In this document: piece after piece, positions 44,529 to 57,732 of the stretch
How positions within the stretch are numbered: position 1 is the stretch's first letter
How the letters are laid out: each line of letters begins with the position of its first letter
Origin: Casuarina equisetifolia
Lineage: Eukaryota > Streptophyta > Magnoliopsida > Fagales > Casuarinaceae
Length of the DNA stretch: 64,000 bases
NCBI GenBank assembly: GCA_028551475.1
Contig: CM052359.1
Span: forward strand, 16,121,583 to 16,185,582
Direction: 5' to 3'
Translations under genes and position numbers: made by a program
Notes under the pieces: model-generated
What the model saw: the letters and a program-made list of their open reading frames with translations, nothing else
Database searches by the model: none
What the model was told of the DNA's origin: nothing

Positions 44529-46246
44529 TGTTGGGCTTTATAGGCTTAATAAGAAGGGGGGTAATATTGTTATAACTAGCAATTTAAAAACTATTATGTT
44601 AACAAATGCTCAACTTAAATGTTGGACAAGTCACACAAATAATATCAATATAAATTGGATAGATTTCAAACATATGATGCTCTACTTCCAAGTCAAACAA
44701 CATGTTATCAAGAATATTATCACACTTATATGTATTAAATATTCTAATAGGTTAGGAACAGACAATTGACAAAATATGACGTAGCAATATTATAAGAAGG
44801 TTAGATTAATAGTAAGCAAAAAGATTGACACCAAATTTACCATGGTGGTTCGGCACTCACACCTTGAGTCCTACGTCCACCCTCTTCTCCTTCAATCAAA
44901 TGGATTGAAGTCTCCTTTACTCAACCAAGTGAGGAGAAAACATTCTCCCTAACTCAAACAATTCTTTTTCAAGGAATTTCTTATACAATGTTACATAATA
45001 TGATCAAAAGATCATAAATCAATTGTAAACCCTAAATAATATGACAAGTTATGGGATTCTGTAACCTAAAAAAGCTGATTTGATGTAAATATAATAATTC
45101 TAAGCTCATATCACGAAAACCCTAAATTGAAATAAATTAGGGTTTTGGATTCCTTTCAATGTTTATGTGCAATTAGTATTTTTAATGAACTCAACATATG
45201 AACAAAGTTATACAAGATCCAATCGATGATATAAACAATGAATAAGTATTTAATCACAATATCACCATAGGCTTGTACTTCACCAAAAGTTAAGAAGATT
45301 GAATGATCAAAAGATGAGCTCAATAATCGATTCTTCACTCAAAGAGAACTTTAGATTGTTGTAAGTGTCGAACCCTTCTCCATAGAATAGCTCTTCTTAA
45401 ATAGAAAAATTAGAGCTAGGGTTTCAGACTTTTCAAACCTCAATGATGAAGCTATCTTCCCATTGGAACAGTAAATTAGCCTTCAAATCTTCCTTCTCCA
45501 GCTCAGATCAGACCGTTTTGACATTGGTCTCTTCATAATCCTCCCGTTGAGGACTCGGTCACCAGCGGCACCATTCCTCCATCTCTCTCTCTCTCTTTCA
45601 TTTTGGCAATTACTAATAATGTGCTCTTAAGGCATCAGGTGAATAAGTGAGACGGTATGTAAGTGAACTGGTGAGTTTCATCACTAGTTGAGCTCACTTA
45701 TCTATTGGACAAATAAGCAGGTCATGAGATAGGCTGAGAAAATAGCCAGGTCGAGAATACAACCTAGGCCAAATATAACTAGACTGAGAATAGAGACAAG
45801 CCGAGAACACAACCAGGGCAAATATAACTAGGCCAAATACAATCAGGCCGAGAATACAATATCAATCTAAGAAAGATATAATATAAGTTCTTGATAGAAC
45901 TAAGGTTTGTTCCAAAAATAGAGCCATATACTTCAACCTTCATCCAAGCAAAAGCAAGTATCATTTTTTCTTAATCACAATGTATGACATATTTAATTTC
46001 AATTTGGTAAGCCTTGTTCTCAAGACATTATATAATGAAATTAAATAAATCATTTCTTAAAAGTACTATATAGTGACATTATATAAGAAATGTAGGAACC
46101 CGGTTATTTTATAATATCATTAATTGATATTATAATTTGTACTCCTTTTACTTCCTATGATTTTCTTTTGCACTTATGAAAAACATATTTCAACAAATAT
46201 ATTCATAAATACATTTTGTCACAAACAAAACCTTTATTTTCCAATA
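44529..46246 (-). repeat. 5' LTR of copia B (1718 bp)
   Basis: Runs from TGTTGGGCTTTATAGG to TTATTTTCCAATA, with an altered last base pair against the usual CCAACA. The minisatellite lies at about 45715-45870. The array of CT repeats near 45583-45596 (CTCTCTCTCT) matches the one at 38461-38470 in the partner. Confidence 0.9.
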
Positions 46247-47640
46247 GAAAAGTCTAAGAAAGTAAATAAAAATATTGCTTTTAAGACTACTGTAAATGAT
46301 AATGATACTTCTAATTTTGATAAGGGTGTTGCCTTACTTGCTCAAAAAATAAGGAAGTTTTACAAAGCAAAAGGTAAAAATGTAACTAGGGCTACTAATG
46401 ATCTTTGCTTTGAGTGCAAGAAACCAAGTCATATAAGGGCAAACTATCTAACTTTGAAGGTAAAGGAAGATAGAAAGTTTAAAAAGAAAGCACTGGTAGT
46501 TACTTGGGATGATGACTCATCTTTAGATGAAGAAGTAGTAAAGACAACAAACATATGCTTCATGGGAGTAGAAAGGTATGTTGGAAAAAAGTGAATCAAT
46601 GCCTATTTAGGATGAAGATAACTTATCCTCTAATGAAGAAAAGGAGGAAAGAAACTTTCAATGCTTCATGGGAATAGAAAGTTATGATGACTGTGAGATA
46701 AGTACATCTAACAAGTGTCAAGATTGTGTTTCATTTAATGTGTTGAATGATACATTCAATAAAGTGTTTGATAGATTGCATGAGTTAGAATCTGAAAACA
46801 AAGTATTAAAAGAAAATCTATCTTGCATGCAATCTAAAAAGGATGAACTTGAATGTTAACTAAAGAAATCAAGTTTGGTGGTGGAAGAATATGAAAAAAT
46901 GAAGAAACAACATAAGCTAATTATTAGTGAAAATTCAAGCATGAAACTTGAAATCAAAGAGCTTAAAGAAACAATTTTATCTCATGGAAATAATCTAAAA
47001 TGAATCATAACATGTGTATGTGTTCTGATTTACATGAAAAGCATAAGCATATGAAGAATGAAATTGATCCTTTGACTAAAAAACTATACAATGATGAATG
47101 CTTAAAAAAAAAGCTTGAAAACAAACTAGATAGCTCAACATGTTTATTGAAAAAATTTGCTAATAGTAGTGCAATGCTTGAAAAGATATTACAATCATAA
47201 CAAGGCATGGATGATAAGGCTAGTATAGATTATAGGTCAAATGAAAATGCAAAACCTTTTACTAGATTCTTTGAAAAGAAAAACTGCATGACTTCTTTGC
47301 ATGATAAATGCACATATTGTAAATGTGTTGGTCATTCCATTGATAAATGTCCATTAAAGGCTAGTAGAAGCTTTAGGATTAAAAGAATATGGGTTCCAAA
47401 AGGCACAATGATCCTTAACACTCACGGACTTAAAGAAAAGTGGGTACCAGCAAAATCAAAGATTTTTCTTTGTCTACAAGGTTTGAAATTAGTGGAAGAA
47501 ATAGATTACAACAAGGAAACATTGATTCTAGATAGCAAATGCTCCAAACACAATCGTAAGCTATTTTTGACTATCGCCTTGAGACATGAAGGAAGAATGG
47601 TATCTTTTAGAAATGACTCTTCTTGCTGATAAAAGGTATA
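46247..47640 (+). pseudogene. Copia C gag region, right part (fossil)
   Basis: Contains the zinc-knuckle relic CFECKKPSHIRANY (about 46408-46450; the usual last Cys is not present), an acidic tract WDDDSSLDEE, a long Lys/Glu/Leu-rich coiled-coil-like part (about 46750-47190), and a second cysteine/histidine cluster CTYCKCVGHSIDKC (about 47311-47350). The same general order is seen in copia A and B. Several breaks. Confidence 0.75.
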
Positions 47641-48994
47641 AGGATAGTAGGTAACTCATCCTCATCTTTTATAATTGATGATGTTTTATTTGTAGAAAGA
47701 TTGAAAAATAATCTCATAAGAGTTAGGCAACTATGTGATAAGGATTAAAAACTAAAGTTTAAATCTAATTTATGCAATATATCTAGTAGAAATAAAAAAA
47801 AGACTAGGAAATAAATATGTTTTAGATCAACACATTTCAAAAATAAAGAAATATGCTTAGCAATAGATCTAGAAAAAAGTAGTTGATTGTGGCATAAGAG
47901 GTTGACTCATATCAATGTGAAACAACTTGTGAAATTATATAGAAAGGACTTAGTAAAAAGGCTACCAGAATTGAAATATGATAAAAATGTGGTGTGTAAT
48001 GCATGTATTAAAGAAAAACATGCAAACACTAGTCTCAATTCAAAAGATATAGTTAAAACCACAAAACCAATTGAATTAATACATATGGATCTCTTTGGAC
48101 CTATGTGGATAGCAAGCCTTGGAGATAAGTATTATGTGTTTGTAATTGTTGATGATTATTCTAGGTTTACATGGACATTTGGCATTGCACATAAAAATGA
48201 AACCTTTCACATGTTTGAAAACTTTTGTAAAAAGGTGCAAAAATGAGAAAAAGTCTAAAATCAAATTCATTCATACTGATAATGGAATAGAATTCAAAAA
48301 TCATGAGTTTGAAGAATTTTGTACTAAAAATCGAATTGAGCATAATTTTTCTACACCAAGAACACTACAACAAAATGGTGTAGTGGAAAGAAAGAATAGA
48401 ACACTATAAGAATTAGGTAAAACTATATTGTGTGAAAATAATTTGCCTATGTATTTATGGGGTAAAGCTGTAAATATTACATGTTATGTCTCAAATAGAG
48501 TTTTAAGTAGACCTATATTAGAGAAAATTGCATATGAATTGTTTTATGGAAAAAGGCCAAATGTAGCATATTTTCACATATTTGGTTACAAGTGTTTTAT
48601 ACATAATAATGGAAAAAAAATTGGATAAATTTGATTCTAAAAGTGATGAAGGAATTTTTCTAGGATACTCTAGTAGTAGCAAAGCATTTAGAGTGCTAAA
48701 TAGAAGAACATTAGTTGTTAAGGAATCAGTACATGTAATTTTTTATAAGACTATTAACACCCAAGCAAGGTAAAAGATGATTACATGTGCAAATGAAGAT
48801 CTAGTGCTTGTACCACTATTGGAAACTTCACAAAGCAATCCTCCTAGCATAAATAAAGATTCATAATCTATACCATTGCTAGAAGCTCCAAACAGCAACT
48901 TTCCTGGTGTTATTATCACACAAGATGAAAGCAAAGAGTGGTTAACACATATGGAAAGAGATCCCACCTATCTAAGGGTACAAAATGAGGTAAC
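47641..48994 (+). pseudogene. Copia C GAG-pre-integrase and integrase region (fossil)
   Basis: LWHKRLTHINVKQLVKLYRK (about 47887-47950) is GAG-pre-integrase; IHMDLFGPMWIASLGDKYYV and VDDYSRFTWTF (about 48080-48180) and FIHTDNGIEFKNHEFEEF (about 48270-48325) are the integrase core, then TPRTLQQNGVVERKNRTL with the conserved Glu (about 48354-48408). The C-terminal part has KRPNVAYFHIFGYKCF. A protease is not clearly readable between 47500 and 47880. Several breaks. Confidence 0.85.
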
Positions 48995-51892
48995 TATTGG
49001 AAAATAGGGTTTTGTTGTAACTAAAAATATTTTGGTAAATATAATTCTTGAAATATGTTTTTCATATGTGTAAAAGAAAATTATAGGAAGTAAAAGGTGT
49101 ACAAATTATAATATCAATTAATGATATTATAAAGAAACTGGGTTCCTACATTCCTTTATAAAACATATTCTTAAAGTTTCTTTTGAGAAGTATATTTGTG
49201 TATGATGCCAAAAAATATATTTGAACATTTTATTAAGGAATATGATACTTGGCTTTATGCACTTGTAGGAACATGACAAGCCTTGATTCTAGCTTGATAT
49301 TAGTCAAAGCTAAGATATATATTACACCAAAATGTGAACTTTATAAAAGCTTATATTATTGGACCGTGCTTACATTATTGGACTATGTTCTGATTGCTAG
49401 ACCTTGTTGATATTGGACCATAATTATCTGTTGGACATTTTGCTACTGGACTGCTGTTCTGTGACACAGCCGAGTTTGCTATGGCCCGACCTTGCTGAAG
49501 GAGGTCTACTTGCACCTGCTACGATGTTGTCTCACTTACCAGAGGCACGCTTGCTATGGTGTTATCTCACTTACCAGAGGTGCGCTTGCTACAACGTCAT
49601 CTCACTTATCAGAGAGACGCACATAAAAGGGTTCTTGATCATTTTGCCCTAGCTACTGTCCTTCAATGAAAAACACGTCTTCGGTGTCACCTCTGTTCTC
49701 TCAAGCACTAAATCCTCAACGGGAGGATTTTGGAGAAGACTGGACGTCAGAATGGTTGGATTGAAGCTCTGAGAAATGAAATGAGGTCGATTTGATAGAT
49801 GGGTCACTGTTCTTAGCGGGAAGAAGGCTATGGTTCAGGTTTGATCTAAAAAAAACCTAGATCTGTTCTCTATTTAAAAGGGATGTATGAGTGAAGGGAT
49901 TAATTGATGATCTACATCTATTTGAAGTGTTCTCTTTGCGAAGAAAATCTCTTGAGCTCACTTATTACTTGATTCAAGTTCGCTCATCTCTTAGTGACTC
50001 ACAAGGGTTCGGTGATATTTGATTATTCAGCTTATTCTTTGATTACCTAATTTATTATAGCTTGTATAACATTATTTATGTGCTAATTACACTTGAAAAT
50101 ATTCATTGCACATAAATATTGAGGAAAATTTGAAACCCTAATTTACTCAAATTGGGGATTTTATGATAGGAGCTTTGCATCTTGTTATATATACTTGAAT
50201 AGCTCCTCTGATTAGTAATATCCCTCAAACTATCATATTATTTGGGGATTTCCTATTGTACATGATCTTTTGATCATAACTTGTATTTGGACATGAGAAT
50301 TCCTTTGAGAAGTAATTATTTGGATTAGGGAGAACATGTTTTCCTAATCTGGTTGAGAAAAGGAGACTTCAATCAGTTAGATTGAAAGAGAAGAGGGTGG
50401 ACGTAGGACTCAAGGATTGAGTGCCGAACCATCATGGTAAATTGGGTCTTTGTTCTCTTGCTCTTTATTGATTTGAACAACTTTGAATGTTTAATACTTA
50501 TTGATAACTCTATTTTTATAGAGTTATTTTACCTATTTTAGGCAATAAATAACTTTAATAATTGTGAGAAAACATTTGAACTCCTCTTTATTTACCTAAA
50601 TTTATCTTGTTTATGTAGCACAAGAAGGCAAGGAGAAAATAGATGAACATGGAGAGCCTGATACTTATTGTGTGGCAAAATCGTAATATCATGATCAAGA
50701 GAGTCAAGATGGGCTTGGGCTTTAAATGATTGTTATTAGGTTTTATTGTTATTGGGTTTTCTAAATAATTAGAAAACCTAATCATATTAGGAGTTCAAAG
50801 CCTAATTAAATTAGGAGTTCAAAACTTAATTAAATTAAGAGTTCAAAACCCAATTGTTTTAGATCTCTAAGACCCAATTCTACTAGGATAAGAATAGGTC
50901 TAAACCTAAACCCTATTTAAGAGAAGAGAAGAGGCAAAAGAAGGGGGGAGGAGGAAATTGAGCACAACTCAAGAAAGAGGCCAAGAATTCAAGGTTTTCT
51001 TGAAGAGAAGACAAAAAAGGTGACAGACTTCTTGTTCTTGGATTCAAGATGCCTTCTTTATTTCTTATTACCATTCTTCCTCATTATTTCTTTATGTTTT
51101 AGTTTATTTTTGTTAGAGCTACGATGTAACCTAATTATGATGGTATGAATCTTATGATTATTCTGTTTTGCAAGATATTTTATTTATGTGAAGTTACATA
51201 TTACGGAGTTTAATGCTTTTAGGTGATTAGCTACCACTTAGATGACTTGATTTGCATGTTAAAGACCGACAGGAAATAGCATGCAGTTGCTTCTTGTAAT
51301 ACGTAACCATAAATTAAATATGGATAGACATATACCATATTGTTTGTGTGGCTTTTGGTGTAAACCAAGAATATTCATAGATCCTAATGCATTTGGTTTG
51401 TTTCAATTCACATATAGAGATATAGTGAATTAATGAACTAAGTAGGTTTGCTATACCTAGACATAGGATAGTAAATAAATTAGGAAATTCCGCCATCACA
51501 TAGATATTATCTCTCTTGCAAGCATAAATAATCAATATTAGTACCTAGTAATTATGGTGAAGTCATATGCTCTAACATATTTCTTTTATTAAGTTTTCTT
51601 AGACTTAGTTAGTTAATCTATCATCCATCAATTTGGTTTGCTAGATAAATTCTAGGAGTTATTCACCGTTAGTAATTAGTTGGTCTAGTAATCACCAATC
51701 TCTGTGGGACGATATCTTTCTTATCATTATATTACTTGTTCGACATGTTCACTTGCATTTAGATTTCACCGAACACTTATTAATCTATCAATTGCTAAAT
51801 TAATCGGATTGAATTTTTACTGCAAACAAAAGTATATTATTGTTAGATTAACAATTCAACCCCCCTTTCTTGTTAAGTTATAAAACCCAACA
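48995..51892 (+). mobile_element. Copia solo LTR inside copia C, itself split by a gypsy solo LTR
   Basis: Starts TATTGGAAAATAGGGTTTTG (relatives: TGTTGGAAAATAAGGGTTTTG) and ends AGTTATAAAACCCAACA. It is flanked by the exact duplication GTAAC (48990-48994 and 51893-51897). Without the nested LTR it is about 1619 bp. It is the same LTR type as copia A and B in the opposite orientation, with many differences from both. No interior remains, so a full element once sat here and was lost by LTR-LTR recombination. Confidence 0.9.
50502..51775 (+). mobile_element. Gypsy solo LTR (1274 bp) inside the copia solo LTR
   Basis: Begins TGATAACTCTATTTTTATAGAG and ends TTTCACCGAACA, flanked by the exact duplication CTTAT (50497-50501 and 51776-51780). 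It is closest to the solo LTR at 25993-27394: both have the GGGCTT stretch and the AGAGGCCAAGAATTCAAG block and lack the GC-rich block of the G1-G3 LTRs. It is the third level of nesting: gypsy solo LTR in copia solo LTR in copia C. Confidence 0.93.
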
Positions 51893-52598
51893 GTAACTGC
51901 TAGCAATACCATTGGAAATACCTTGGATAAGGTAAGTACATGTTCCTCAACCTATAATATTTGTGCATTTGCTAGATTTTTATCACCAGAAGAACCTAAG
52001 AACATTAAAATTACTTGATAGTAATTTGATTATTGCCATGCAAGAAAAGTTAAATTAGTTTCAAAGAAGTAAAGTTTGGGAATACACCCTTAGACCAGAA
52101 ATTAAAACCATTATTGGAGAAAAATGGGTGTATAAAAATAAAATGGATGAACATGGAACAATAATTAGAAATAAGGCTAGACTTGTTGCACTAGGATATA
52201 ACCAAGAAAAAAGTATAGATTATAATGAGACTTATGCACCCGTAGCTAGATTGGAATTAATTCGAATGCTCTTAGCCTATACATATAAGAGTTTTAAATT
52301 ATTTCAAATGGATGTTAAAAGTGTATTTTTGAATGGTTTCATAAATGAGAAAGTATATGTTGAACAACCTCTTGATTTTGAAGATCCTTTGTTTCCAAAT
52401 CATGTTTTTAAACTTACTAAGGCATTATATGGTTTGAAACAAGCTCCAAGAGCTTGGTATGATCGTTTGAGTATATATTTGGTGGAAAACAAATTCAAAA
52501 AAGGTGTTGTAAACACTACTTTATTCATCAAGTCACATGATTCTGACATTCAATTAGTTCAAATATATATAGATGACATCATTTTTGGTTCATCTAAT
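51893..52598 (+). pseudogene. Copia C RT region, left part (fossil)
   Basis: RT blocks LVALGYNQEKSIDYNETYAP, LFQMDVKSVFLNGFINEKVY, KALYGLKQAPRAWYDRLS and VQIYIDDIIFGSSN (catalytic DD, about 52558-52598). G3 is inserted directly after this catalytic block. Broken. Confidence 0.88.
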
Positions 52599-54254
52599 TG
52601 ATAACTCTATTTTATATAGAGTTATTTTGATTATTTTAGGTAATGTTTAATATAGTTTTTATTAAATTATATTTGTATTTAATTATATTTATGTATTTTT
52701 TGCTATTTTATGTAGTAAACCCAAAGTAGAAGAAAAAGAAGTAATAAATCATGCAAAATCAAATTATGGAAAAAGAAAGAAAACGACAAAAAGGAAAGTC
52801 AAAAGAAGAAAGGAAAATCGTAACCTATTGGGTTTTGGAAGCCGATTAACAAAAGGCGGTAGATAATCGGGTTTTGAAGGGGGAAAACAGAGAACAGAGA
52901 ACAGAGGAGAACAGAGGAGAGATTTCGGCGGCTAGGACCTCGCCGAAAAAGTAGAGGCCACGCCTAACAGCGCGGGACTCTGTAGACACCGGCGGTTTGG
53001 TGAAAGCCGACCGCGAGGTTCTTTTCCGATGAAGGTACCTATTCCTGGCCATTCTTTTCCTTTTTTCGGCCAGATTTGAGAGATTTCTGGTGATCTGAAA
53101 GTAGATTTGAATTCCTAGAGAGATTTTCGTCATTTCTGTACCAGATTCATGGCGATTCACGGCAGTTTCCAGCGAAGAAGTGCGAACGTCGACTTTGTCC
53201 ATTCCGCTAGATCTACACGTTTTTGTGGTAGATTTGCACGATATTTTTACAGATCTGCAACCTAGGCGTCCCAATCTACGTTTCTGGAGGTTTCTGTGAA
53301 GACCGGCGGCGGATGGCGGCGGCACGTGGCGGCCAGACGGCAGCGCGTGGAGGCACGTGCGGAAGCGCATGGTGGCGTGTTTTAGCTCGTTTTTCTTCCA
53401 TCTTCAGACAATTTCTTCTTCACCCTCTGATGTGCAGATTTGTGCAATTTATTTTGTGATTTAAAGACATTTGGTGACAGCTTTAATGTTTTTAAATTCC
53501 AGAATGCTTTGTTTACGTTTTTGCACTGATTTAGGTTATTTAAATATGTTGTTTTAGTTTAATATGTTAGAGCTAGGATGGAACTTAATTATAATGTATG
53601 AATGTTATGATTATTTACATTTTGTGAGATATTTTATGAATGTGAAGTTGCATGTTACGGAGTTTAATGCTTTTAGGTGACTAGCTACCACTTAGATGAC
53701 TTGATTTGCATGTTAAAGACCGACAAGAAATAGCATGTAGTTGCTTCTTGTAATATGCAACCATAGATTAATATGGATAGACATATACCATATTATTTGT
53801 GTGGCTTTTGGTGATAAGATGATCGAAAGATTTATTGTAAACCAGGAATATTCACAGAACCTAATGCATTTGGTTTGTTTCAATTCACATATAGAGATAT
53901 AGTGAATTAATGAACTAAATAGGTTTACTATACCTAGACATAGGATAGTAAATAAATTAGAAAATTCTGCCATCACATAAGTAGAATTAATCTTGCTAAC
54001 ATGGATGATTGACATTTGTACTTAGTAATTAGGTGAAATCGGATGCTCTAACATCTTTCATTTATCAAGTTTAGATTAAATTTAGTTATTAAATTCACAA
54101 TTTACCATTTCGGTTGGCTAGATAAATTCTAGGAGTTGTTCACCATTAGTAATTAATTAGTTTAGTAAACACCAGTCTTCGTGGGACGATATTTGTACTC
54201 ATCATTATATTACTTGTTCGACATGTACACTTGCATGTAGAATTTCACCGAACA
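52599..54254 (+). repeat. 5' LTR of G3 (1656 bp)
   Basis: TGATAACTCTATTTTATATAG to TTTCACCGAACA. The GC-rich block (about 52860-53400) includes GACTTTGTCCATTCCGCTAG, shared (reversed) with the G1 LTR but not with G2. It has a short tandem AGAGAAC-type repeat near 52888-52920 that has one unit more than the 3' LTR. Confidence 0.93.
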
Positions 54255-54260
54255 AGTTTT

Positions 54261-54278
54261 TGGTGTCGTTGCCGGGGA
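54261..54278 (+). other. Primer binding site of G3 (tRNA-Asp)
   Basis: TGGTGTCGTTGCCGGGGA, one base different from the exact complement of the tRNA-Asp 3' end (TGGCGCCGTTGCCGGGGA), six bases inside the LTR. Confidence 0.9.
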
Positions 54279-54400
54279 TTGGTTGTTTTACTACTGATTA
54301 ATATTAATACCGAATCGCTTCTTAGTTTAATCTAGCTTTTGTTTTTTATTTTATTTCTACTTTTAATCTTGTATTTTGTTGCAGGAAAAAAAAAAGAAAA

Positions 54401-56140
54401 ATGGAAAACAATGATGGTACACGTAGACTGTTGAAAGATTGTGCACCATCATTTTGGAATGCCACATCAAGCTTCCAGAGGCTTGCAATTCTAGCAAACA
54501 ACTTTAAGGTCAAGCTTATGCACATCAAAATGCTTCAGAGATTTGTTCAATATAGTGGGCTACCAAATGAGAATCCAAATGCTCACATTGAAACATTCCT
54601 TGAATTTTGTGACATAATTGGAGATCATGGAGTCACAGAAGATGTTATTAGGTTAAAACTATTTCCATTTTCTCTTAAAGATACAGCTAAAGATTGGTTC
54701 TCTTCACTTCCTGCAGGATTGATTACTACATGGGATGATTTGGCTAAGAAATTTCTTGGTAAGTTCTTTCCTTTTGCAAGATTTGCTAAATTGCGTAATG
54801 ACATTTTCACTTTTGAGCAGATGAATAATGAATTATTGTATGAAGCTTGGGAGAGATTCAAGGAACTTTTGAGGATATATCCAAATCATAGACTACCTAC
54901 GTGGCTACAGGTACAAACTTTTTATGATGGGTGCAGTATGAATCTTCGTTGTATAATTGATACAGCTGCAGGAGGGGACTTACATAGCAAAACACCAAAA
55001 GAGGCATTTAATTTTCTAGAGGAGATGGCATTTGATAACTATCAATGGTCTATTGAGAGACTACCAATGCATCAAGCAAGTGGAGTCCATGAAGTAGATA
55101 CCCTCGCCGACTTACGTGTAGAATTGGAAGTGTTCCTAAAAAGTAGAGAATGTGAATTTTGTGGTGGAGCACATGAGAGCACAGAATGTCAAGTAGGTAA
55201 CCCTCATGCTCATTATAATGATTTTGATAATTTTGTTGGGATTCCTAGCAGGTCACAAAATGATCCTTACTCAAACGTATACAATTTGGGATGGCAAAAC
55301 CATCAAAATCTTTCATGGAGTAACCCAAGTGAGATGAGACCGCAACCAACATTTTGGCAAATAAAAGAGGTGAAACCTAACTTAGAAGACATGATTAGCG
55401 AGCTGGCCAACACCACACAGAACATTTCAAAGAGGACTGAAGCAAGTTTTCAAAGAAACGAAGCTTCATTCCAAAGATTAGAGGTGCAAATGAGTCAACT
55501 GATCAGCATGATCTCAGAGAATCAAAGGAGTTCTTTGCCTTGTGATGTGGAGATAAGTCTTGAAGATACCGTAGAGGCAATAACCCCAACATGTGGCAAG
55601 CAGGTAGGACAAGTTGATGTTGACAAGAAGAGTCTCAAAGATAATAATAAAGATGTTAGCATACAACTTGAGGAGACACCGAGGAACAACCTTGCTCTAG
55701 TAAATCATGAGTTTCTTTATGCCTCCAACTCCATCTACCCAGAGATTCCAGCAACACGTAAACGATAAGCAATTTTTAGAATTCCTTGATATATCTTTAA
55801 AATTGCACATTAACATTCCTTTTGCAGATACTCCAGTTCAATTATCTAGTTGTGCAAAACTTTTGAATGAGAAACTGAAGAACAAAAGGAAGCTGGAAGT
55901 ATATGAGACAGTTGTGCTTATTGAAGAATGCACAACCATCAAACGACACAAACTGTCTCTGAAACTGCTGGAGTTTCATCCAATTTTGAGCAATGTGGAG
56001 GATAGTTTGGCTGAAAACTATAAAGTAAGCGCTTCTTGGAAGGCAACCCAAGTACTTTCTGGTCATTTAGTTAGAAATCTGTTGTTAGCAGTTTGGCTAG
56101 AAAGCTATCACCATATGCTCATCACAGCTCCATTTTGACA
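54401..56140 (+). pseudogene. Gag region of G3 (fossil, best preserved copy)
   Basis: Starts MENNDGTRRLLKDCAPSFWN. The gag core with LKLFPFSLKDTAKDWFSSL and TTWDDLAKKFLGKFFPF lies at residues about 80-125; a cysteine/histidine cluster CEFCGGAHESTEC at about residues 248-260; a Gln/Ser/Glu-rich probable coiled coil at about 330-375; and the Athila/Tat-type C-terminal block LDISLKLHINIPFADTP and KRKLEVYETVVLIEEC follows at about 55790-55940. The next sequence includes the GGCAACCCAAGTA motif (about 56041) that follows pol in complete relatives. About one or two breaks. The product would be a particle protein. Confidence 0.88.
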
Positions 56141-57732
56141 ACTTGCAATCAGGGGAGTTTTCCTTGTTCCTTCCTTACTATTGCTTTATTTTCTTTTATC
56201 ATTGAGGAGAATGCTTCATTTAAGTTTGGGGGTGCTACTGCTATTGTTGGAAGTGTGCTGTTTTGTTGGGTTGCGTTAGAGGTTGTGTATTGTGGTAGTT
56301 GTGGTTATGCTGGAAGTATATTGGAAGCATGTTGTGAAGTGTTTGCTGTTTGTTGAAAGTTTTGTTTCAAAAATTTTCTGTTTTGTGTTAAAAAGTCTTT
56401 CTTTTTGTGAAAAATCTTTTTCTTGTGTTGGATCATGATTTCTGTGATTGGATCCTTCATGGTGAATTCTTGGCAATTCTTAGGGAGATGTAGATTTTGT
56501 TCAAACTTGCAATTGTGGTATGATGTAAGTATGATTCTGATTATGTTAATTCACTTATTGACACTAAAAGTCTGCATTTTCTTGAAATTGTGTGTATCTC
56601 TAGAGACCATTCATGTGAAATGTGTGATTTTCTTAGATCTCACCCGAATCTTAGAATTTGCTTGATTTCCTCTTGAGGCGAAATCCTAGGTTGCATCTAA
56701 CTGAGAAAATGATTTAGGCCATCTTTGGATCGTTTGAGCCTTTCAAGCTAACCTTATTTACTTATCCCCAGTCACCTCGCTGAGCCTTGTTCTTAACCTG
56801 ATTTTGTTAAATGACACTTGCACATATATCCCTTAGCCTTTTGATCAATTTTCCTCATTGTTCTATTCCCATGAACATATTGACTTCTTGTGTGTACAAG
56901 TTGATTTGAGCATGAGAGATGTTAAGGAAAAGGATGTAGTATGGGAAGCAATTGATTGGAATGATTATGTATGGCACAATTTGTTGTTTTTGTAAATGTT
57001 TATGCAAACATGAATGCAAAAAAAAAAAAAAAAAAAGGAAGAAGACAAAAAAGCATTTGCTTTAGGATGAAATAATATCATTATCTTTTGTTAGATTTAA
57101 GACACATAGTTTTTAAAAGAAGATCTTTAAGTATTATTATTGAATATCATTAATAAGAGAGGGTTGAGGTAGCTATATGTGTAAATGCTTTTGTTTTTGC
57201 TTTATTGTTGCACACATGATGATGGCCTTTATTAGTGTCAAAGCATTGTTGAACAAGAAAGAATGAGACTAAGTGGTGGTAGAAAGATCATCTTCATGAA
57301 GTAAAAAGGTAGAGACGGGCTAGAGTTTTGGTGAGATCCTAGAAAGTAATGTGTTCATGGGTTATTTGAGCTTAAATGACTTCCATCTTACCCTTAGCCT
57401 AGCCTTACATTACAAGCTTGTGAAAGTCCTATTGATTTTTGGTCAGATGATTGACTTACATTAGTGGAGAGAGGAATGAAGAGCAAACTTATAAGATTTG
57501 GTTAAAGATTTTGAGATGTTGCATATTAATGTGGATCTATTTGGAGTACATGCAATTGAGACAAAATGTGGACTCACACACACACACACGTGGTTGACAT
57601 AGTTAAGAGTCTATCTTACCTTATAAACCAATTGCAGTGTTTGGATGAAAGTTATGTTTTTCTTTGAATTGTTAAGTTGAACAATTATGGAAGAATATCA
57701 TGGAAGGATTGGTTGTATGTGTTGTTTTGTTC
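56141..57732 (+). other. Non-coding 3' region of G3
   Basis: No coding potential is recognised. It aligns with 212-2039 and 8697-10435 reversed. It holds an 18-base A run at about 57019-57036 and an AC run at about 57575-57589, both at places where G1 and G2 also have simple-sequence runs. Confidence 0.7.

Larger units (their letters stand above)
37405..46246 (-). mobile_element. Copia B: Ty1-copia (SIRE/Maximus-like), 8842 bp, inserted in copia C
   Basis: LTRs at 37405-39109 (1705 bp, 3') and 44529-46246 (1718 bp, 5'), with the target duplication GAAAA at 37400-37404 and 46247-46251, inside the gag region of copia C. The interior follows the copia order on the minus strand and is closely similar to copia A over its whole length, so A and B are the same family. 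LTR divergence is about 8-9 percent in a sampled 400 bases, near 3 million years at the rice rate. Layout is complete but it has several breaks, fewer than copia A. It should use tRNA-Met-type priming (44512-44526). Confidence 0.93.

Noticed and set aside
47005-47208. A minus-strand frame rich in Ser/Phe.
   Set aside because: Antisense shadow of the copia C coiled-coil gag region.
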